From: Candidatus Sumerlaeota bacterium
GTDB lineage: Bacteria; Sumerlaeota; Sumerlaeia; Sumerlaeales; Sumerlaeaceae
Length of the DNA stretch: 64,000 nt
Reading direction: 5' to 3'
Assembly: GCA_017161655.1 (NCBI GenBank)
Contig: JADFCV010000003.1
Span: 288,849 to 352,848, forward strand
The notes beneath the pieces were generated by a model that saw only the letters and a list, made by a program, of their open reading frames with translations, made no database searches and had not been told where the DNA came from. How positions within the stretch are numbered: position 1 is the stretch's first letter; each line of letters begins with the position of its first letter. Position numbers and translations under genes: made by a program. This document shows positions 17,515 to 26,929 of this stretch, piece after piece.

Positions 17515-19002
17515 GGGACTGTCATTGCGCAGAAGGATAAGGAAAAGCACTCCGAACGCGAACCAGAGCATTGCCAGAGGAACCAGCGCCCCAGGACCTG
17601 TTAACCCGAACATGACTGCCAGGTTCCAGTCCGTTTCTCCGAGGAAGAACTTTGGCCACACATAGCGCGCGAAAAGCGCGGGGTATTCAAAACGACGGAA
17701 ATCCGGAAAGAGCAGCGACTCGAGCGGTGCTCCGTGCGGGCGCTCGGGAAAATCGTGCGGCATAAAATTCATGACCACGTGGACCAGCATCCCCCAGCAG
17801 CCGGCCACGAGGTAGATCAGCCGAGCCGAGAAAACGCGGAGAGCGGGCATACTGAGTAGTGCCACAAATGGCACAGCGACGGCGAGAAATCTGGGCGCCA
17901 GTCCCCACCCTCCCCACCATAAATAGTACCCGGAGTTGTAGAGGAACAGGCCAACAAACGTTGCCAGAAAGACAGAGGCACGTGCCCGCCACCGGCCACC
18001 AAGCCGCCAAGCCAAAACGAACCCGAGTACTGCCAGCAGCAGATGGGGCGAGTGAAAAAAGAGCCCGCGGTAGGGATGAAATGCCAGCAGATATGCAACT
18101 GTGAGTTTCGGTGATGTCGCCCCCATCAGACCGCGACTCATGGACTCGCGGAAAAACGTTTCCAACTCGAATTCGTACGGGATCGAAAAACGACCAAAGA
18201 GGGCGTAGCAATAAACGACAAAGGGCATGATGCCGAGCGCCGCGCCAAGGAAAGCGAGAAGCATCTTGCGCCAGTCCCTACAATGCTGGGCGAAATACCC
18301 AAGCAACAGCAAGGATGGCCACGCAGCGAGATACTCACAAAGGATGGCAAAGCCGAGCGAGAGCCCCACAGCAAAGGACTTCCAGAGTGGGAACACGCAG
18401 TCATGTGCTTCGTGGTCGCAGTGCTCCACGAGAAACAGGGCAGCAAGCAAAAAGAAGACTGCAGGCAGATAAGGCATGAATACGCCTGCATAGAGCAGAA
18501 GCATGGTCCCACAGAACGTGAATAGAGTCGCAGCCGCACTGAAAAGCTCAGCTCGTCGCCAATCCATATTCAGCTCGCGCAAATAGTGCGCTGCGAGGCG
18601 AAAGAAGATTCCGCCGGCTGCCGCGCCGAGCAAAGCAACCGACAACGCCGCCACCAACCAATGGCAGACCTCGGGCGATAGCGGCGCCCCTAAAGCGCGC
18701 TCAAAAAGTCGCACCGCCGCCAACGCTGGAACGCCCAGGAGCGATGTCCCAATAATCTTGTCCGAGTAAAAGTGGCCGCCGACCGTCGCGACGTCGCGCG
18801 TGAAGAGCCCCGGACGCTGCCAGAAGTTGTCCACCCGCACAGTTCCTTCGTCAACCAGCGCATAGGTAAGGCAAAGCCGTGATTTCGCATTCCAACCGAT
18901 TTCGTCGTGACGCACGTAAACGAATGTCGTCCACAGCGCGAGGCACATGAGAAGAGTTCTTAGCACGATGAAGCGGCGGGGCCTAGCTGCAGGCAGAGTC
19001 AT
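17461..19002 (-). CDS. Multi-pass membrane protein, GT-C-like (paralogue B)
   Basis: 513 residues, about ten or more membrane segments. N-terminal signal-anchor (RTLLMCLALWTTFVYV), then DEGTVRVDNF and YSDKIIGTSLLGVPALA, which align with GTVRSHTPVGTALLAAP of the convergent gene; HPYRGLFFHSPHLLLA and YLWWGGWGLAPRFLAV match the later shared blocks. The two are therefore members of one family placed tail to tail. It starts 15 bases after the flippase-like gene and ends a four-gene minus-strand unit (GT2, chain-processing-like enzyme, flippase-like, this gene). Probably works on the same envelope glycan; substrate unknown. Confidence 0.6.
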   Translation of the reverse strand: MTLPAARPRRFIVLRTLLMCLALWTTFVYVRHDEIGWNAKSRLCLTYALVDEGTVRVDNFWQRPGLFTRDVATVGGHFYSDKIIGTSLLGVPALAAVRLFERALGAPLSPEVCHWLVAALSVALLGAAAGGIFFRLAAHYLRELNMDWRRAELFSAAATLFTFCGTMLLLYAGVFMPYLPAVFFLLAALFLVEHCDHEAHDCVFPLWKSFAVGLSLGFAILCEYLAAWPSLLLLGYFAQHCRDWRKMLLAFLGAALGIMPFVVYCYALFGRFSIPYEFELETFFRESMSRGLMGATSPKLTVAYLLAFHPYRGLFFHSPHLLLAVLGFVLAWRLGGRWRARASVFLATFVGLFLYNSGYYLWWGGWGLAPRFLAVAVPFVALLSMPALRVFSARLIYLVAGCWGMLVHVVMNFMPHDFPERPHGAPLESLLFPDFRRFEYPALFARYVWPKFFLGETDWNLAVMFGLTGPGALVPLAMLWFAFGVLFLILLRNDSPSLLQNNNAVHPGAHGSR

Positions 19003-19017
19003 CGTTCATTCCCCTTC

Positions 19018-20022
19018 TCAAGAGGAGGCCACGTGGCTTCTGTGCGGAGACGACGTTTGGGCATATTCACGCGCATAAACAAGATAACGATTCAGGTACG
19101 GCAGGCCTGCGATTGCCGGCAGAATATAGCGGAGATTCACATAAAGCGCCACGCCGACCATGAGACTCGGAGAAAACTGCGGGAAAAGTGCGACGAGCGC
19201 ATTGTCGCGTGTGCCAAACCCCGCAATCGTAAGAGGAATAAGACCTATAAAGATTGCAAGGGGTACCATGGTTGCAAATTGGAAAAGAGGGAGCGGGCGA
19301 GCACCGAGCGCGAGAAAGAAAAAATAGATCTGCACGAGGTGGGCCACCCAGATTGCGACAGAAAGCGCGCAGATGATATCGCGGCGTGCACCGCGGCTTT
19401 GGAGAAGTGCTATGGTCTCGTGGGAAGCACGAAAAAATCGCTCGATGCGCCTGAGCCTTGGTTTCGTGGCGAGCCAGGCAATGAGTCTATTCAAGACAGG
19501 CACTTTTTCGGCGGGCATAAAATACAGAGCAGCCACCCCACCCACCGCGAGCACGCCCAGCAGAGCAGCCATGACGGCGGCATGGCGCAGGAGGCCGGAA
19601 AGATCGCCACGAATGAAAAGAGCGCTCACCCCCGCGAGCATGAATGCCGCAAGCGTGGCAACGTCGAGCAGTTTTTCGAAAATCACCACATTCATTGCTC
19701 GACCAAGATCGAGGCGCCCCATACGGTGGAGAAAAACGCCTTTTGCGAGGTCACCGAGTTTGGAAGGAAGAATCAGATTCATCGTGTTGCTTGCGAGGAT
19801 TTGCTGAATCGCTTCGCCCCATGAGACCTGCGCGAAAAGTCCCACAAGACGACGCCATCGCCAAGCGATCAAGCCGATCTGCGGCACAAACATGAAAAGC
19901 GCCAACGCAAACCACCCCCAGTGGGTGCCTTTGAGGTAGGCCAAGAGCTGAACGCGATCCACACGGTAGAAGAGCAGCGCAAGGAGCCCTATGCTGATGA
20001 TGAAAGAAATGAGACGCTTCAC
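19018..20022 (-). CDS. Flippase-like/LPG synthase TM-domain protein (UPF0104)
   Basis: Integral membrane protein of 334 residues with about eight hydrophobic helices, matching the family of the transmembrane half of lysylphosphatidylglycerol synthase, AglD and YbhN. Typical blocks: RWRRLVGLF after the second helix, SNTMNLILPSKLGDLAKGVFLHR, and GFGTRDNALVALF. No catalytic synthase domain is attached. Relatives are thought to move or help move lipid-linked substrates. Its start overlaps the stop of the upstream gene by 4 bases and the next gene begins 15 bases on, so it belongs to the glycan cluster and could flip its lipid-linked intermediate. Confidence 0.75.
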   Translation of the reverse strand: MKRLISFIISIGLLALLFYRVDRVQLLAYLKGTHWGWFALALFMFVPQIGLIAWRWRRLVGLFAQVSWGEAIQQILASNTMNLILPSKLGDLAKGVFLHRMGRLDLGRAMNVVIFEKLLDVATLAAFMLAGVSALFIRGDLSGLLRHAAVMAALLGVLAVGGVAALYFMPAEKVPVLNRLIAWLATKPRLRRIERFFRASHETIALLQSRGARRDIICALSVAIWVAHLVQIYFFFLALGARPLPLFQFATMVPLAIFIGLIPLTIAGFGTRDNALVALFPQFSPSLMVGVALYVNLRYILPAIAGLPYLNRYLVYAREYAQTSSPHRSHVASS

Positions 20023-21686
20023 GCCTTTTCCTCCACGAGTTCCGCTCCATCTGGAGCACCAATGACGACCTCAAACGACTCCTCGCCTTCACCTTTTTCG
20101 TTCACGGAATCGCGCAGCGCCTTGAGCTCGCGCCAGGGCAAAAGCACGCTGCGCTGATAGACATTGGAATTGGCCACGTAGATGGAGGTTGCGTCGCTGG
20201 CAAGATGGCACGACACGAATCTTGCTGCTTGCGGAGGGCGCCTCACAGCTGTGCGCACACGTATGCGGTCGGGCAGAAATTCAAACTCCCGTTCGAACGA
20301 GTAGTCCGTGCGAGGCTTGCCAACAATAAGGATCTTCTGAAGAAGAAACCGCAACAGGTTCGGCGCAAAACGTCCGATCGTGAGGTTGATGATACGAAAG
20401 AGAATCTGTGTGTACGGAGTGGGCAGCTTAGCACGACGTCGGCAGAGGCGACCAGCGGCCCGAAAGCGATGACGGGCTGGATCCACCGCGATTGCATAGT
20501 CGTCCACAATGTGCGAGACGAGAACCTTGCCGTCGCTGGTGCGACCAATGAACCCCGTGTCGCTATACGCAGGGCCATCCTCTGTGGTGACCTTCAACAC
20601 GCCCCCTTTGGCAAGGCTCAGCACGGCGTAGTAATGAGGGGTTTTTTCAATGTAGAGGCGCGCTTTTTCGAAGTATTTCTGAAACGGTGGACGCGCATCG
20701 AGCGGCTCAGCACTGCGTACCGGCGAGAAATCGAGATAGGCTTGCATCCAATCATAGAGGTAGTGCGCGCACATTCGGTCGTCGTCATTGTAGTAGCGGG
20801 TGCGCTTTGGCAGTGCCTTCATGAGAAATTGATCGGCGATCTGGGCAGCTCGCGGATTCATCGGAGCCATAACTTCGAACCCATGCGGATAGAAGTGGTA
20901 GGTGTTGCGGCTTCCGTACTCACCCGCGTAGCTGCCATCGGGATGCATGAAGTACCACGCGAAATCTACCGCGGGATGAAGCAATTGCAGCAGGCTTTCG
21001 TCTTGGCTTTTCTTCCATAGCTTGGCAAGGAATGCGATCGTGCAGGTGTGGTACCCTGGGTCTGCGCCTTCGTACTCCTGAAACCACCCCTCATCCGACT
21101 GCCAATCTCTGACGATGCCGACATATTTGTCCGAGGCTTTGCGGAAGCGCTCTTCTCCTGTTAGCATATAAACATTATATAATGCTAATGCAGCGAGTGC
21201 CTGGTGGTTAGTGAGTTGTCCCGTTTCGTTGTGGGTCTCAAGCCATTTTCCGCGGCGCGCAAAAAACTCAAGGAATTCTGGGCGTCTATCATCAAGAAGG
21301 ATGCAGGTTTCGGTGCACGCGTAGAGCGAGAACACGAGTGCGCCAAGGGCCCGTTCGAAAGGAAAATAGTCATCGCAGGTCCCGTCGCGGTGGGAAGAAC
21401 GCCGGGCAAAGTCCACGCCAGCCAGCGCAAGCTCCTTCACGCGCTCGAGCCCATAGAACTGGTTGTCCGGAAAAGGATATTTATAAGCAAGAGCCAGCGG
21501 CAGGGTGAATTCCTGATACATGCCGCAGGGGAAATCCATGGTGCGGTAGTGCCAGTAGGAGCGGTCAAAGCTGCCATAGGTAGGGCTGTAGCGATTCTTA
21601 TCCACCATTTGAAAAAGGCGCGGCAGGTAAAGCAGCGCCTCGTCGGTGTAACGCCGACGTAATGCTTCAAGCTCTTGATTCATCAA
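20019..21686 (-). CDS. Alpha/alpha-toroid, heparinase-like protein (function unknown)
   Basis: 555 residues, no signal peptide and no membrane segment. The first 320 residues look like an alpha/alpha barrel with repeated amphipathic helices (RSYWHYRTMDFPCGMYQEF, TNHQALAALALYN, HTCTIAFLAKLWKK, FAWYFMHPDGSYAGEYGSR), and the C-terminal third is beta-rich, as in heparinase II/III-type polysaccharide lyases and related six-hairpin enzymes. I could not match catalytic residues with certainty. It is coupled by 4-base overlaps to both the GT2 gene before it and the flippase-like gene after it, which implies a cytosolic role in glycan making or trimming rather than feeding. Confidence 0.55.
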   Translation of the reverse strand: MMNQELEALRRRYTDEALLYLPRLFQMVDKNRYSPTYGSFDRSYWHYRTMDFPCGMYQEFTLPLALAYKYPFPDNQFYGLERVKELALAGVDFARRSSHRDGTCDDYFPFERALGALVFSLYACTETCILLDDRRPEFLEFFARRGKWLETHNETGQLTNHQALAALALYNVYMLTGEERFRKASDKYVGIVRDWQSDEGWFQEYEGADPGYHTCTIAFLAKLWKKSQDESLLQLLHPAVDFAWYFMHPDGSYAGEYGSRNTYHFYPHGFEVMAPMNPRAAQIADQFLMKALPKRTRYYNDDDRMCAHYLYDWMQAYLDFSPVRSAEPLDARPPFQKYFEKARLYIEKTPHYYAVLSLAKGGVLKVTTEDGPAYSDTGFIGRTSDGKVLVSHIVDDYAIAVDPARHRFRAAGRLCRRRAKLPTPYTQILFRIINLTIGRFAPNLLRFLLQKILIVGKPRTDYSFEREFEFLPDRIRVRTAVRRPPQAARFVSCHLASDATSIYVANSNVYQRSVLLPWRELKALRDSVNEKGEGEESFEVVIGAPDGAELVEEKA

Positions 21687-22585
21687 CGTCCTCCACGTCG
21701 TTGAGCCACGATGAGATCAGCCAACAGGCCAATCGCCCCGAGCAAGATGCCCGCGGTCACAAGGATAATGTCGGATTCCTCAAGCGAATGCTTTTCGGCT
21801 CGGAAGAAAACATCGTACAGACTTTTTGCAACCCCCACCGCCACGAAGCCAAGACCCAGCGGCCCATACACGCGCAGAGGCCGGAAATACGTGCAGATAC
21901 GCACAACGGTTGCCAGGTACGCGGCCGTGTCGGCTAAAGGATGAAATTTCGATTTCCCGATGCGTGGGTAGTAAGGCGTCGGAACATAATGCACGCGATA
22001 GCCATTGGTGAGAAATGCCAGTGTCATGCTCGTCACGCAGGAGAACCCATCAGGAAGAACCCAGAGATAGTCGAGCATAATCGAGCGTTTGAACGCTTTG
22101 AGACCTGTGTTGAGGTCAGGAATTTTCGTCCCCGAGAGATAGATGGCCAACCAGCGAATGAGAGCTTTGGCTGCAGAGCGGAGGAGTTTATAGGTGCCTT
22201 GCTCGCTCGTACGAGCACCGTTCACTTGATCGTATTCGGGAAAGTACTTTAGCAGCGTAGGAATCGAAGCTGCATCGTAAGTCCCGTCGGCGTCGAGCAT
22301 GACGATAATTTCCCCGCGCGCTTCGAGAATCCCCGTTCGTCGGGCAGCGCCACTGCCACGGTTCGTCGCGTGGCGGATGACACGCACCCCTTTCTCTGCG
22401 GCACGTTCGGCCGTGGCGTCCGTACTGCAATCATCCACGACAACAATTTCGTACCGATAGCCCGTGTTAGCCATCGCCGCCTGAACGGCATCAATGACTT
22501 TGCCAATTGCCTCCTGCTCGTTGTAAGCTGGTAAGACGATGGAAACTTCGGGCGCTTCCTCGTGAGTTTGTCTTTCGTTCGTCAT
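21683..22585 (-). CDS. Glycosyltransferase family 2, polyprenyl-phosphate type
   Basis: 300 residues. The GT-A domain has VSIVLPAYNEQEAIG, VVVDDCSTDATA, NRGSGAARRTG, MLDADGTYD (metal DxD) and DLNTGLKAFKR, closely patterned on dolichyl/undecaprenyl-phosphate mannosyl- or glucosyltransferases (DPM1/GtrB type). Two hydrophobic segments at the C-terminus (YGPLGLGFVAVGV and ILVTAGILLGAIGLLADL) anchor it in the membrane. It likely charges a polyprenyl carrier that the GT-C-like proteins nearby could use. First gene of the minus-strand glycan unit; the divergent amidohydrolase starts 90 bases away. Confidence 0.85.
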   Translation of the reverse strand: MTNERQTHEEAPEVSIVLPAYNEQEAIGKVIDAVQAAMANTGYRYEIVVVDDCSTDATAERAAEKGVRVIRHATNRGSGAARRTGILEARGEIIVMLDADGTYDAASIPTLLKYFPEYDQVNGARTSEQGTYKLLRSAAKALIRWLAIYLSGTKIPDLNTGLKAFKRSIMLDYLWVLPDGFSCVTSMTLAFLTNGYRVHYVPTPYYPRIGKSKFHPLADTAAYLATVVRICTYFRPLRVYGPLGLGFVAVGVAKSLYDVFFRAEKHSLEESDIILVTAGILLGAIGLLADLIVAQRRGGR

Positions 22586-22675
22586 CGTCCGATCCTTTGG
22601 CAGGAAACAGATGCTACGGTCAATCGTGTCCTTTCGATCTTGCTTTCTCGGTTAGAGGGAGCTCAGCATAACAGC

Positions 22676-24400
22676 ATGAGCGGCGCTTATCCTTTGAGTC
22701 GGATTTTAGCTGGTGAGGACGCTAGCAGACCGTCCACTTTGCCTTTAAAATACTTCTTCAATGGGAACATCCGCACGCTGGATGCGGGGCACCCGCTGGC
22801 GCCTCACATGCTTGTGGCGGGAGAGAAAATCTGGTTTTGCTCGGATGGGCGAGCCCCTTTAGGCCTGGATTTTCGCGAGAGCGGTTTTGCTCACCAGCGA
22901 AAGCTGTTCGAGAAAGAGATCGAATTTATTGATCTCGAAGGGCACACGGTTCTGCCTTCGTTCGCGGATGCGCACGTGCACTTTCTGTGGTGGGCTTTCA
23001 ACGCTACGCGGCCTGATCTTACACCTGCAAGAAGCGCCGAGGAAGCCGTGGAAATCCTCATGCGTGAGGCTAGCACCGTGCCCCACGGAGAATGGATTCT
23101 TGGGCACGGATGGTCCCACAACTCCTGGCCGGGTGCAGAGCTCCCACGCAAAGAACTGCTCGACGCCGCATTCCCCCACAATCCTGTTTACCTGACGTCG
23201 AAGTGCGGGCACCTCGCGTGGCTCAATTCCCTTGCTTTGAAGGTTGCTGGCATTGATGCGCACACGCCAGATCCACCGGGCGGCGAGATTTGCAAAGAAG
23301 GTCCGCCCGACGCGCCAATATTAACGGGCATTCTCAAAGAGGACGCCGTTTTGCTGGTGGAGGAGGCTGTTCCGCCGCCTTCTGCCACAGCCAAACGCAA
23401 TGCCTTTATTCGGGGGCAGCTCAAAGCTCACGCCCTCGGCATCACAGCGCTTCACACGCCGGAGGACATGGAGACCTGGGAATTCTACGGAGGGGTTCGG
23501 GGGGCTGGACTTCTTCGCATGCGGATTGCGTTTCTCATTCCCGCCGCAGATCTCGAAACCGCTTTAAAAATGCGCCTGCGTTGGGGCTCCGGCGACGATC
23601 TTCTATTCCTTGCTGGAGTGAAAATCTTTGCCGACGGTTCGCTTGGTGCCAGAACTGCGTTGCTCTATGAGCATTATGAAAACGAGCCTGAGAACTTTGG
23701 GGCTGCGGTGCGGTCGGGGGTTGAGATAGCAGATGTCACAATCCGCGCAAACCGTGCAGGGTTGCCCGTGGCAGCCCACGCTATTGGCGATCGCGCTGTG
23801 GCAGAGGTCTTGCGCGCATTTGAACAGGCAGCCCAGGAAACCGGGTGTGCAGGAGCCGCAAACACGCGTCCACTGGTGCGCAATCGCATCGAACATCTTC
23901 AGCTCATTGCGCCCCAGGATTTGGAGCTGCTGCGCTCTGTGCGTCCCGTGGCTTCAGTTCAGCCTGTGCATCTATGCGCAGACTGGCGTCCCGCCGAGAC
24001 GCATTGGGGAAGACGTTCGCGCTACGCTTACGCTTTCCGCACTTTGGGCCAGGCTGGCTGTGCCCTTGCCTTTGGCACAGACGCACCCGTCGAGCCGATT
24101 CATCCGTGGTATGGAGTTTATGCCGCGGTCACGCGCCAGGACCTGGAAGGCCAGCCCAAACAGGGTTGGTATCCCGAAGAACGGCTGTCACTCGAACAGG
24201 CCCTCGCGGCCTACACAGTAGGCTCTGCTCAAGCGGCAGGCAAACACCACGTGGTGGGAACTCTGCAGCCCGGTAAATATGCAGATTTCATCGTGCTTCG
24301 TGAGGACCCGTGGCACGTGGCTCCTCACGAGCTTCGCAATCTTTCTGTAGCTCAGACGTACTTCGCTGGAGAATGTGTTTTCAAACAGCGAAGCGAATGA
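22676..24400 (+). CDS. YtcJ-like metal-dependent amidohydrolase
   Basis: About 574 residues, amidohydrolase family 3. Active-site features: PSFADAHVHF (HxH on strand 1), VKIFADGSLGARTALL (carboxylated Lys region), VAAHAIGDRAV (His), RIEHLQ (His) and AFGTDAPVEP (Asp). Beta-sandwich segments flank the barrel (NGNIRTLD at the start, PGKYADFIVLREDPW at the end). Relatives hydrolyse N-formyl or other amide bonds; the substrate here is unknown. ATG 22676 is preferred because the longer frame to 22562 overlaps the divergent GT2 gene. The next gene starts 7 bases after its stop, so both are probably co-transcribed. Confidence 0.85.
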   Translation: MSGAYPLSRILAGEDASRPSTLPLKYFFNGNIRTLDAGHPLAPHMLVAGEKIWFCSDGRAPLGLDFRESGFAHQRKLFEKEIEFIDLEGHTVLPSFADAHVHFLWWAFNATRPDLTPARSAEEAVEILMREASTVPHGEWILGHGWSHNSWPGAELPRKELLDAAFPHNPVYLTSKCGHLAWLNSLALKVAGIDAHTPDPPGGEICKEGPPDAPILTGILKEDAVLLVEEAVPPPSATAKRNAFIRGQLKAHALGITALHTPEDMETWEFYGGVRGAGLLRMRIAFLIPAADLETALKMRLRWGSGDDLLFLAGVKIFADGSLGARTALLYEHYENEPENFGAAVRSGVEIADVTIRANRAGLPVAAHAIGDRAVAEVLRAFEQAAQETGCAGAANTRPLVRNRIEHLQLIAPQDLELLRSVRPVASVQPVHLCADWRPAETHWGRRSRYAYAFRTLGQAGCALAFGTDAPVEPIHPWYGVYAAVTRQDLEGQPKQGWYPEERLSLEQALAAYTVGSAQAAGKHHVVGTLQPGKYADFIVLREDPWHVAPHELRNLSVAQTYFAGECVFKQRSE

Positions 24401-24407
24401 GGTCTCT

Positions 24408-26411
24408 ATGAAAACCTGGGATCTGCGGTTGTTCACCCTCGCCGCCACGATCGTGATAATCCTTTCGAGTTACTCCCCGTCGCCGCTGCTTGCCCAGAAA
24501 GCGCAGGACACGACGGTGGCGGTGTGTCTCCAAAAGTGTGGGAGCATTCGTGAGGGCAGGACGCAGGACGACAGGGAAACGTCTTCTGCGGTGGACCAAA
24601 TCCTCGAACACTGCGTTCGTGCGTGCCGCAACGTTTCCCAGTTCTACGCCATTGGTCGGCACCTTGGTGAGATTAAGGTGGACAGTTCGCGAAGAATTCT
24701 GCGGGAACAGCGCATCGAGGTTGCTTACATGCGACCCGACCGCTTGCGCATCGCGCTTAGCGACCCTTCGGGTCGCGCCACCGCTCGCTTCGAGGCTGAC
24801 GGGCACCAAGTCCTCATGGTGTGGGACAAGCAAATGGGGCTTTTCGGCGGGGTGCCCGAAAACCTCGTGTACCGCATCCACGCGCAGCCGCCTCTGGCAG
24901 CGTTCGTGGACGAAGAGACTGACGGCGATCTTTATGAAGATGCGTCCGGTTGCCTGAGCGCCTCAGTCGTGGGGCCACTGTTCATAAGCCGTGATCCGCG
25001 AGCTTGGCTGCACTCACATGTGGCGGAGTATTTTTACGATGGAATCGAGAGAGTGGGCAATGCGTGCTGCCACCGCATTCGTTTTCACCAGTCCTCGCCA
25101 GATCTCGCCGTTACCCAGTGGATTGACTGCGAGACCGGCTTGATCCGGAAACTGAGCGTTGTGCGGGCTCAAACGGAGACGGGGACACCCTGCTGGGCGC
25201 TTGGCCCTGCCGCTTCTGGCGAAATGTGGGTCACGATTTTTGACGAAATCACGACCGGCACTTTACCTGGTAGCCTTCGGTTCGAAAGCAAGCCTCCCCG
25301 CGGCATCACGGAAGCAAAAGGGACTGACGAAACACAGCCGCCAAGATCAACCGCTGCGTCTGCGCCGTTTCTCCAGCGCCTCCTGCGCGCGGCGTCCGGG
25401 TCTGCGCTTGAGAAAACCTCGGTTTCGCTGGAGAACCAGTGGCCACGGGAACATTGGCAGGTGAAGAGGACGTGGCGATTCGAGAACCACATAGCGGGGA
25501 TTTCCACAGGGCGGGCGCGCATGGTCACCATTGTCACCGCCGACGGCAAGGTCTGGCTCCTCGACCAAAAGGGGCTTAAGAACATTCCTGCCTCTCTCGA
25601 CTTTTATCCAGACATGGCGGTGCCCTGCAAACTTGCGAATCAACCTGCTGTCGTCCTGGCGCGAAGTGGTGGCACCATGATTCAGGCGATAGACCTTGAG
25701 GGGCATGGTTTGTGGACACGCTCCATGCCTGCGCGAGTTTGGTGTGTCGCGGCAGATGACCAGACAACACCGCCACGCCTCTGGGTGGGACTTGAGAGCG
25801 GTTTGTCGCAGCTCGACCCAACCGGCCGAACTTTGTTTTCGATAAGACGCCAGAGAAATATCACACAGCTCGTGATCTCGCACCATCCAGTTTACGGGCG
25901 CGTCCTTGTGGGACTTACGATCCAAAAGCCCGAGCTATGGCTTTATACGTTCGCGGGGCGACCTCTCGCGAAACTTATCCCCACGGATGCTTTGATCGGT
26001 GCCGAGCCTTGCGATATCGCGACGGGCTTGCTGATGGTGGGAGCCATCAGTCGCGAAGGCAACGAGCTGGCCCTGCGTGGACTAGGACCAAGCGCGGAAA
26101 CCATTTGGACGGTTTCCATGGCGCCGCGACTCGATCGCCTTGGCGGTGATTTCACTTCGATTCGAGAAAGGACCCAAGAAGGTGTGACACAGCATTTTGT
26201 TGCGGTCACGCCGAAAGGGAAATTACGCGAAGTGGATGACCACGGCAGAATTGTGTGGGACGGGGAGCTGGTGTTCGAACGCCTTCAGACTCTCTTAGCC
26301 GGTGGCACTCTCGCTGGGGCCATGACTTCAGGGGATCTCGATTGTGACGGGCGCGACGAGCTTTACCTCTGTTCGGATCAAAACCTTGTCGAGATTGGAC
26401 TCGCGCACTAA
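24408..26411 (+). CDS. Secreted protein: LolA/DUF2092-like domain plus beta-propeller
   Basis: About 667 residues with a signal peptide (hydrophobic run, cleavage near LLAQKA). A Cys-rich segment follows (CLQKC about residue 41, then HCVRAC), then a LolA/LppX-like half (ILREQRIEVAYMRPDRLRIAL; RVGNACCHRIRFHQ; WIDCETGLIRK) and, from about residue 340, a WD/PQQ-type beta-propeller (VTADGKVWLLDQKG, QAIDLEGHGLWTRSM, QLDPTGRTLF, VDDHGRIVWDGEL) ending with an FG-GAP-like GDLDCDGRDELYLCSD. ATG 24408 follows GAGG. The pairing of a lipid-binding-like fold with a propeller in one exported protein is unusual. Its stop overlaps that of the convergent moaB-like gene by 4 bases. Confidence 0.65.
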   Translation: MKTWDLRLFTLAATIVIILSSYSPSPLLAQKAQDTTVAVCLQKCGSIREGRTQDDRETSSAVDQILEHCVRACRNVSQFYAIGRHLGEIKVDSSRRILREQRIEVAYMRPDRLRIALSDPSGRATARFEADGHQVLMVWDKQMGLFGGVPENLVYRIHAQPPLAAFVDEETDGDLYEDASGCLSASVVGPLFISRDPRAWLHSHVAEYFYDGIERVGNACCHRIRFHQSSPDLAVTQWIDCETGLIRKLSVVRAQTETGTPCWALGPAASGEMWVTIFDEITTGTLPGSLRFESKPPRGITEAKGTDETQPPRSTAASAPFLQRLLRAASGSALEKTSVSLENQWPREHWQVKRTWRFENHIAGISTGRARMVTIVTADGKVWLLDQKGLKNIPASLDFYPDMAVPCKLANQPAVVLARSGGTMIQAIDLEGHGLWTRSMPARVWCVAADDQTTPPRLWVGLESGLSQLDPTGRTLFSIRRQRNITQLVISHHPVYGRVLVGLTIQKPELWLYTFAGRPLAKLIPTDALIGAEPCDIATGLLMVGAISREGNELALRGLGPSAETIWTVSMAPRLDRLGGDFTSIRERTQEGVTQHFVAVTPKGKLREVDDHGRIVWDGELVFERLQTLLAGGTLAGAMTSGDLDCDGRDELYLCSDQNLVEIGLAH

Positions 26412-26929
26412 TCGGGCTTGTGACCAAGCTCATTCTGGCAGTCTTTCACTTCGCCGCGAAGGAGTCGCACGGCGTGCGCAAGAACTGGCGCAAGGACGGC
26501 CATCCCATCCCGCACCCCACCAGGGCTGCCCGGCAAGTTCACGATGAGGCATCGGCCTGCCACGCCGGCGACGCCCCGCGAAAGAATGGCCGTGGGAACT
26601 TTTTCGCGTCCGGCCAAATGGAGCGCCGCTTCGACACCCGGTAAGCGGCGTTCGATAACAGCCAAAGTGGCTTCGGGTGTCACATCGCGCGGAGCTATGC
26701 CAGTTCCGCCAGTGGTAATGAGAACGTCTACGCGCGCAGCAAGCTCGCGAAGAGCGGCCTCGATTCTCTCCCGATCGTCCGGAAGGATGCAATGTTCGAC
26801 GAGTTCAGCACCCAGTTGACGGAGCAGGTCGCCGAGGAGCATACCGCTTCGGTCCTCTTGCTCGCCTGCCGCACAGCGTGTGCTTGCTGTAAGGGTTGCC
26901 GCCCGGAATAGAGTTCGATCGTTCCCCAT
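26408..26929 (-). CDS. moaB: Molybdopterin-binding protein MoaB/Mog
   Basis: 173 residues, MoCF-biosynthesis fold. It has ATLTASTRCAAG near the start, LITTGGTGIAPRDVTPEAT (the GGTG pterin/AMP-binding loop), LSRGVAGVAGRCLIVNLPGSPGG, all diagnostic of MoaB/MogA, which adenylylate molybdopterin before metal insertion. The open frame continues to 27316, but the upstream 129 residues have no family match; AAGGG sits 5 bases before the ATG at 26929, so this start is chosen. No other molybdenum genes are in the window. Confidence 0.88.
   Translation of the reverse strand: MGNDRTLFRAATLTASTRCAAGEQEDRSGMLLGDLLRQLGAELVEHCILPDDRERIEAALRELAARVDVLITTGGTGIAPRDVTPEATLAVIERRLPGVEAALHLAGREKVPTAILSRGVAGVAGRCLIVNLPGSPGGVRDGMAVLAPVLAHAVRLLRGEVKDCQNELGHKPD

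Noticed and set aside
19033-19824. 263-residue open frame on the plus strand
   Set aside because: Antisense to the flippase-like gene whose membrane helices and motifs are convincing.
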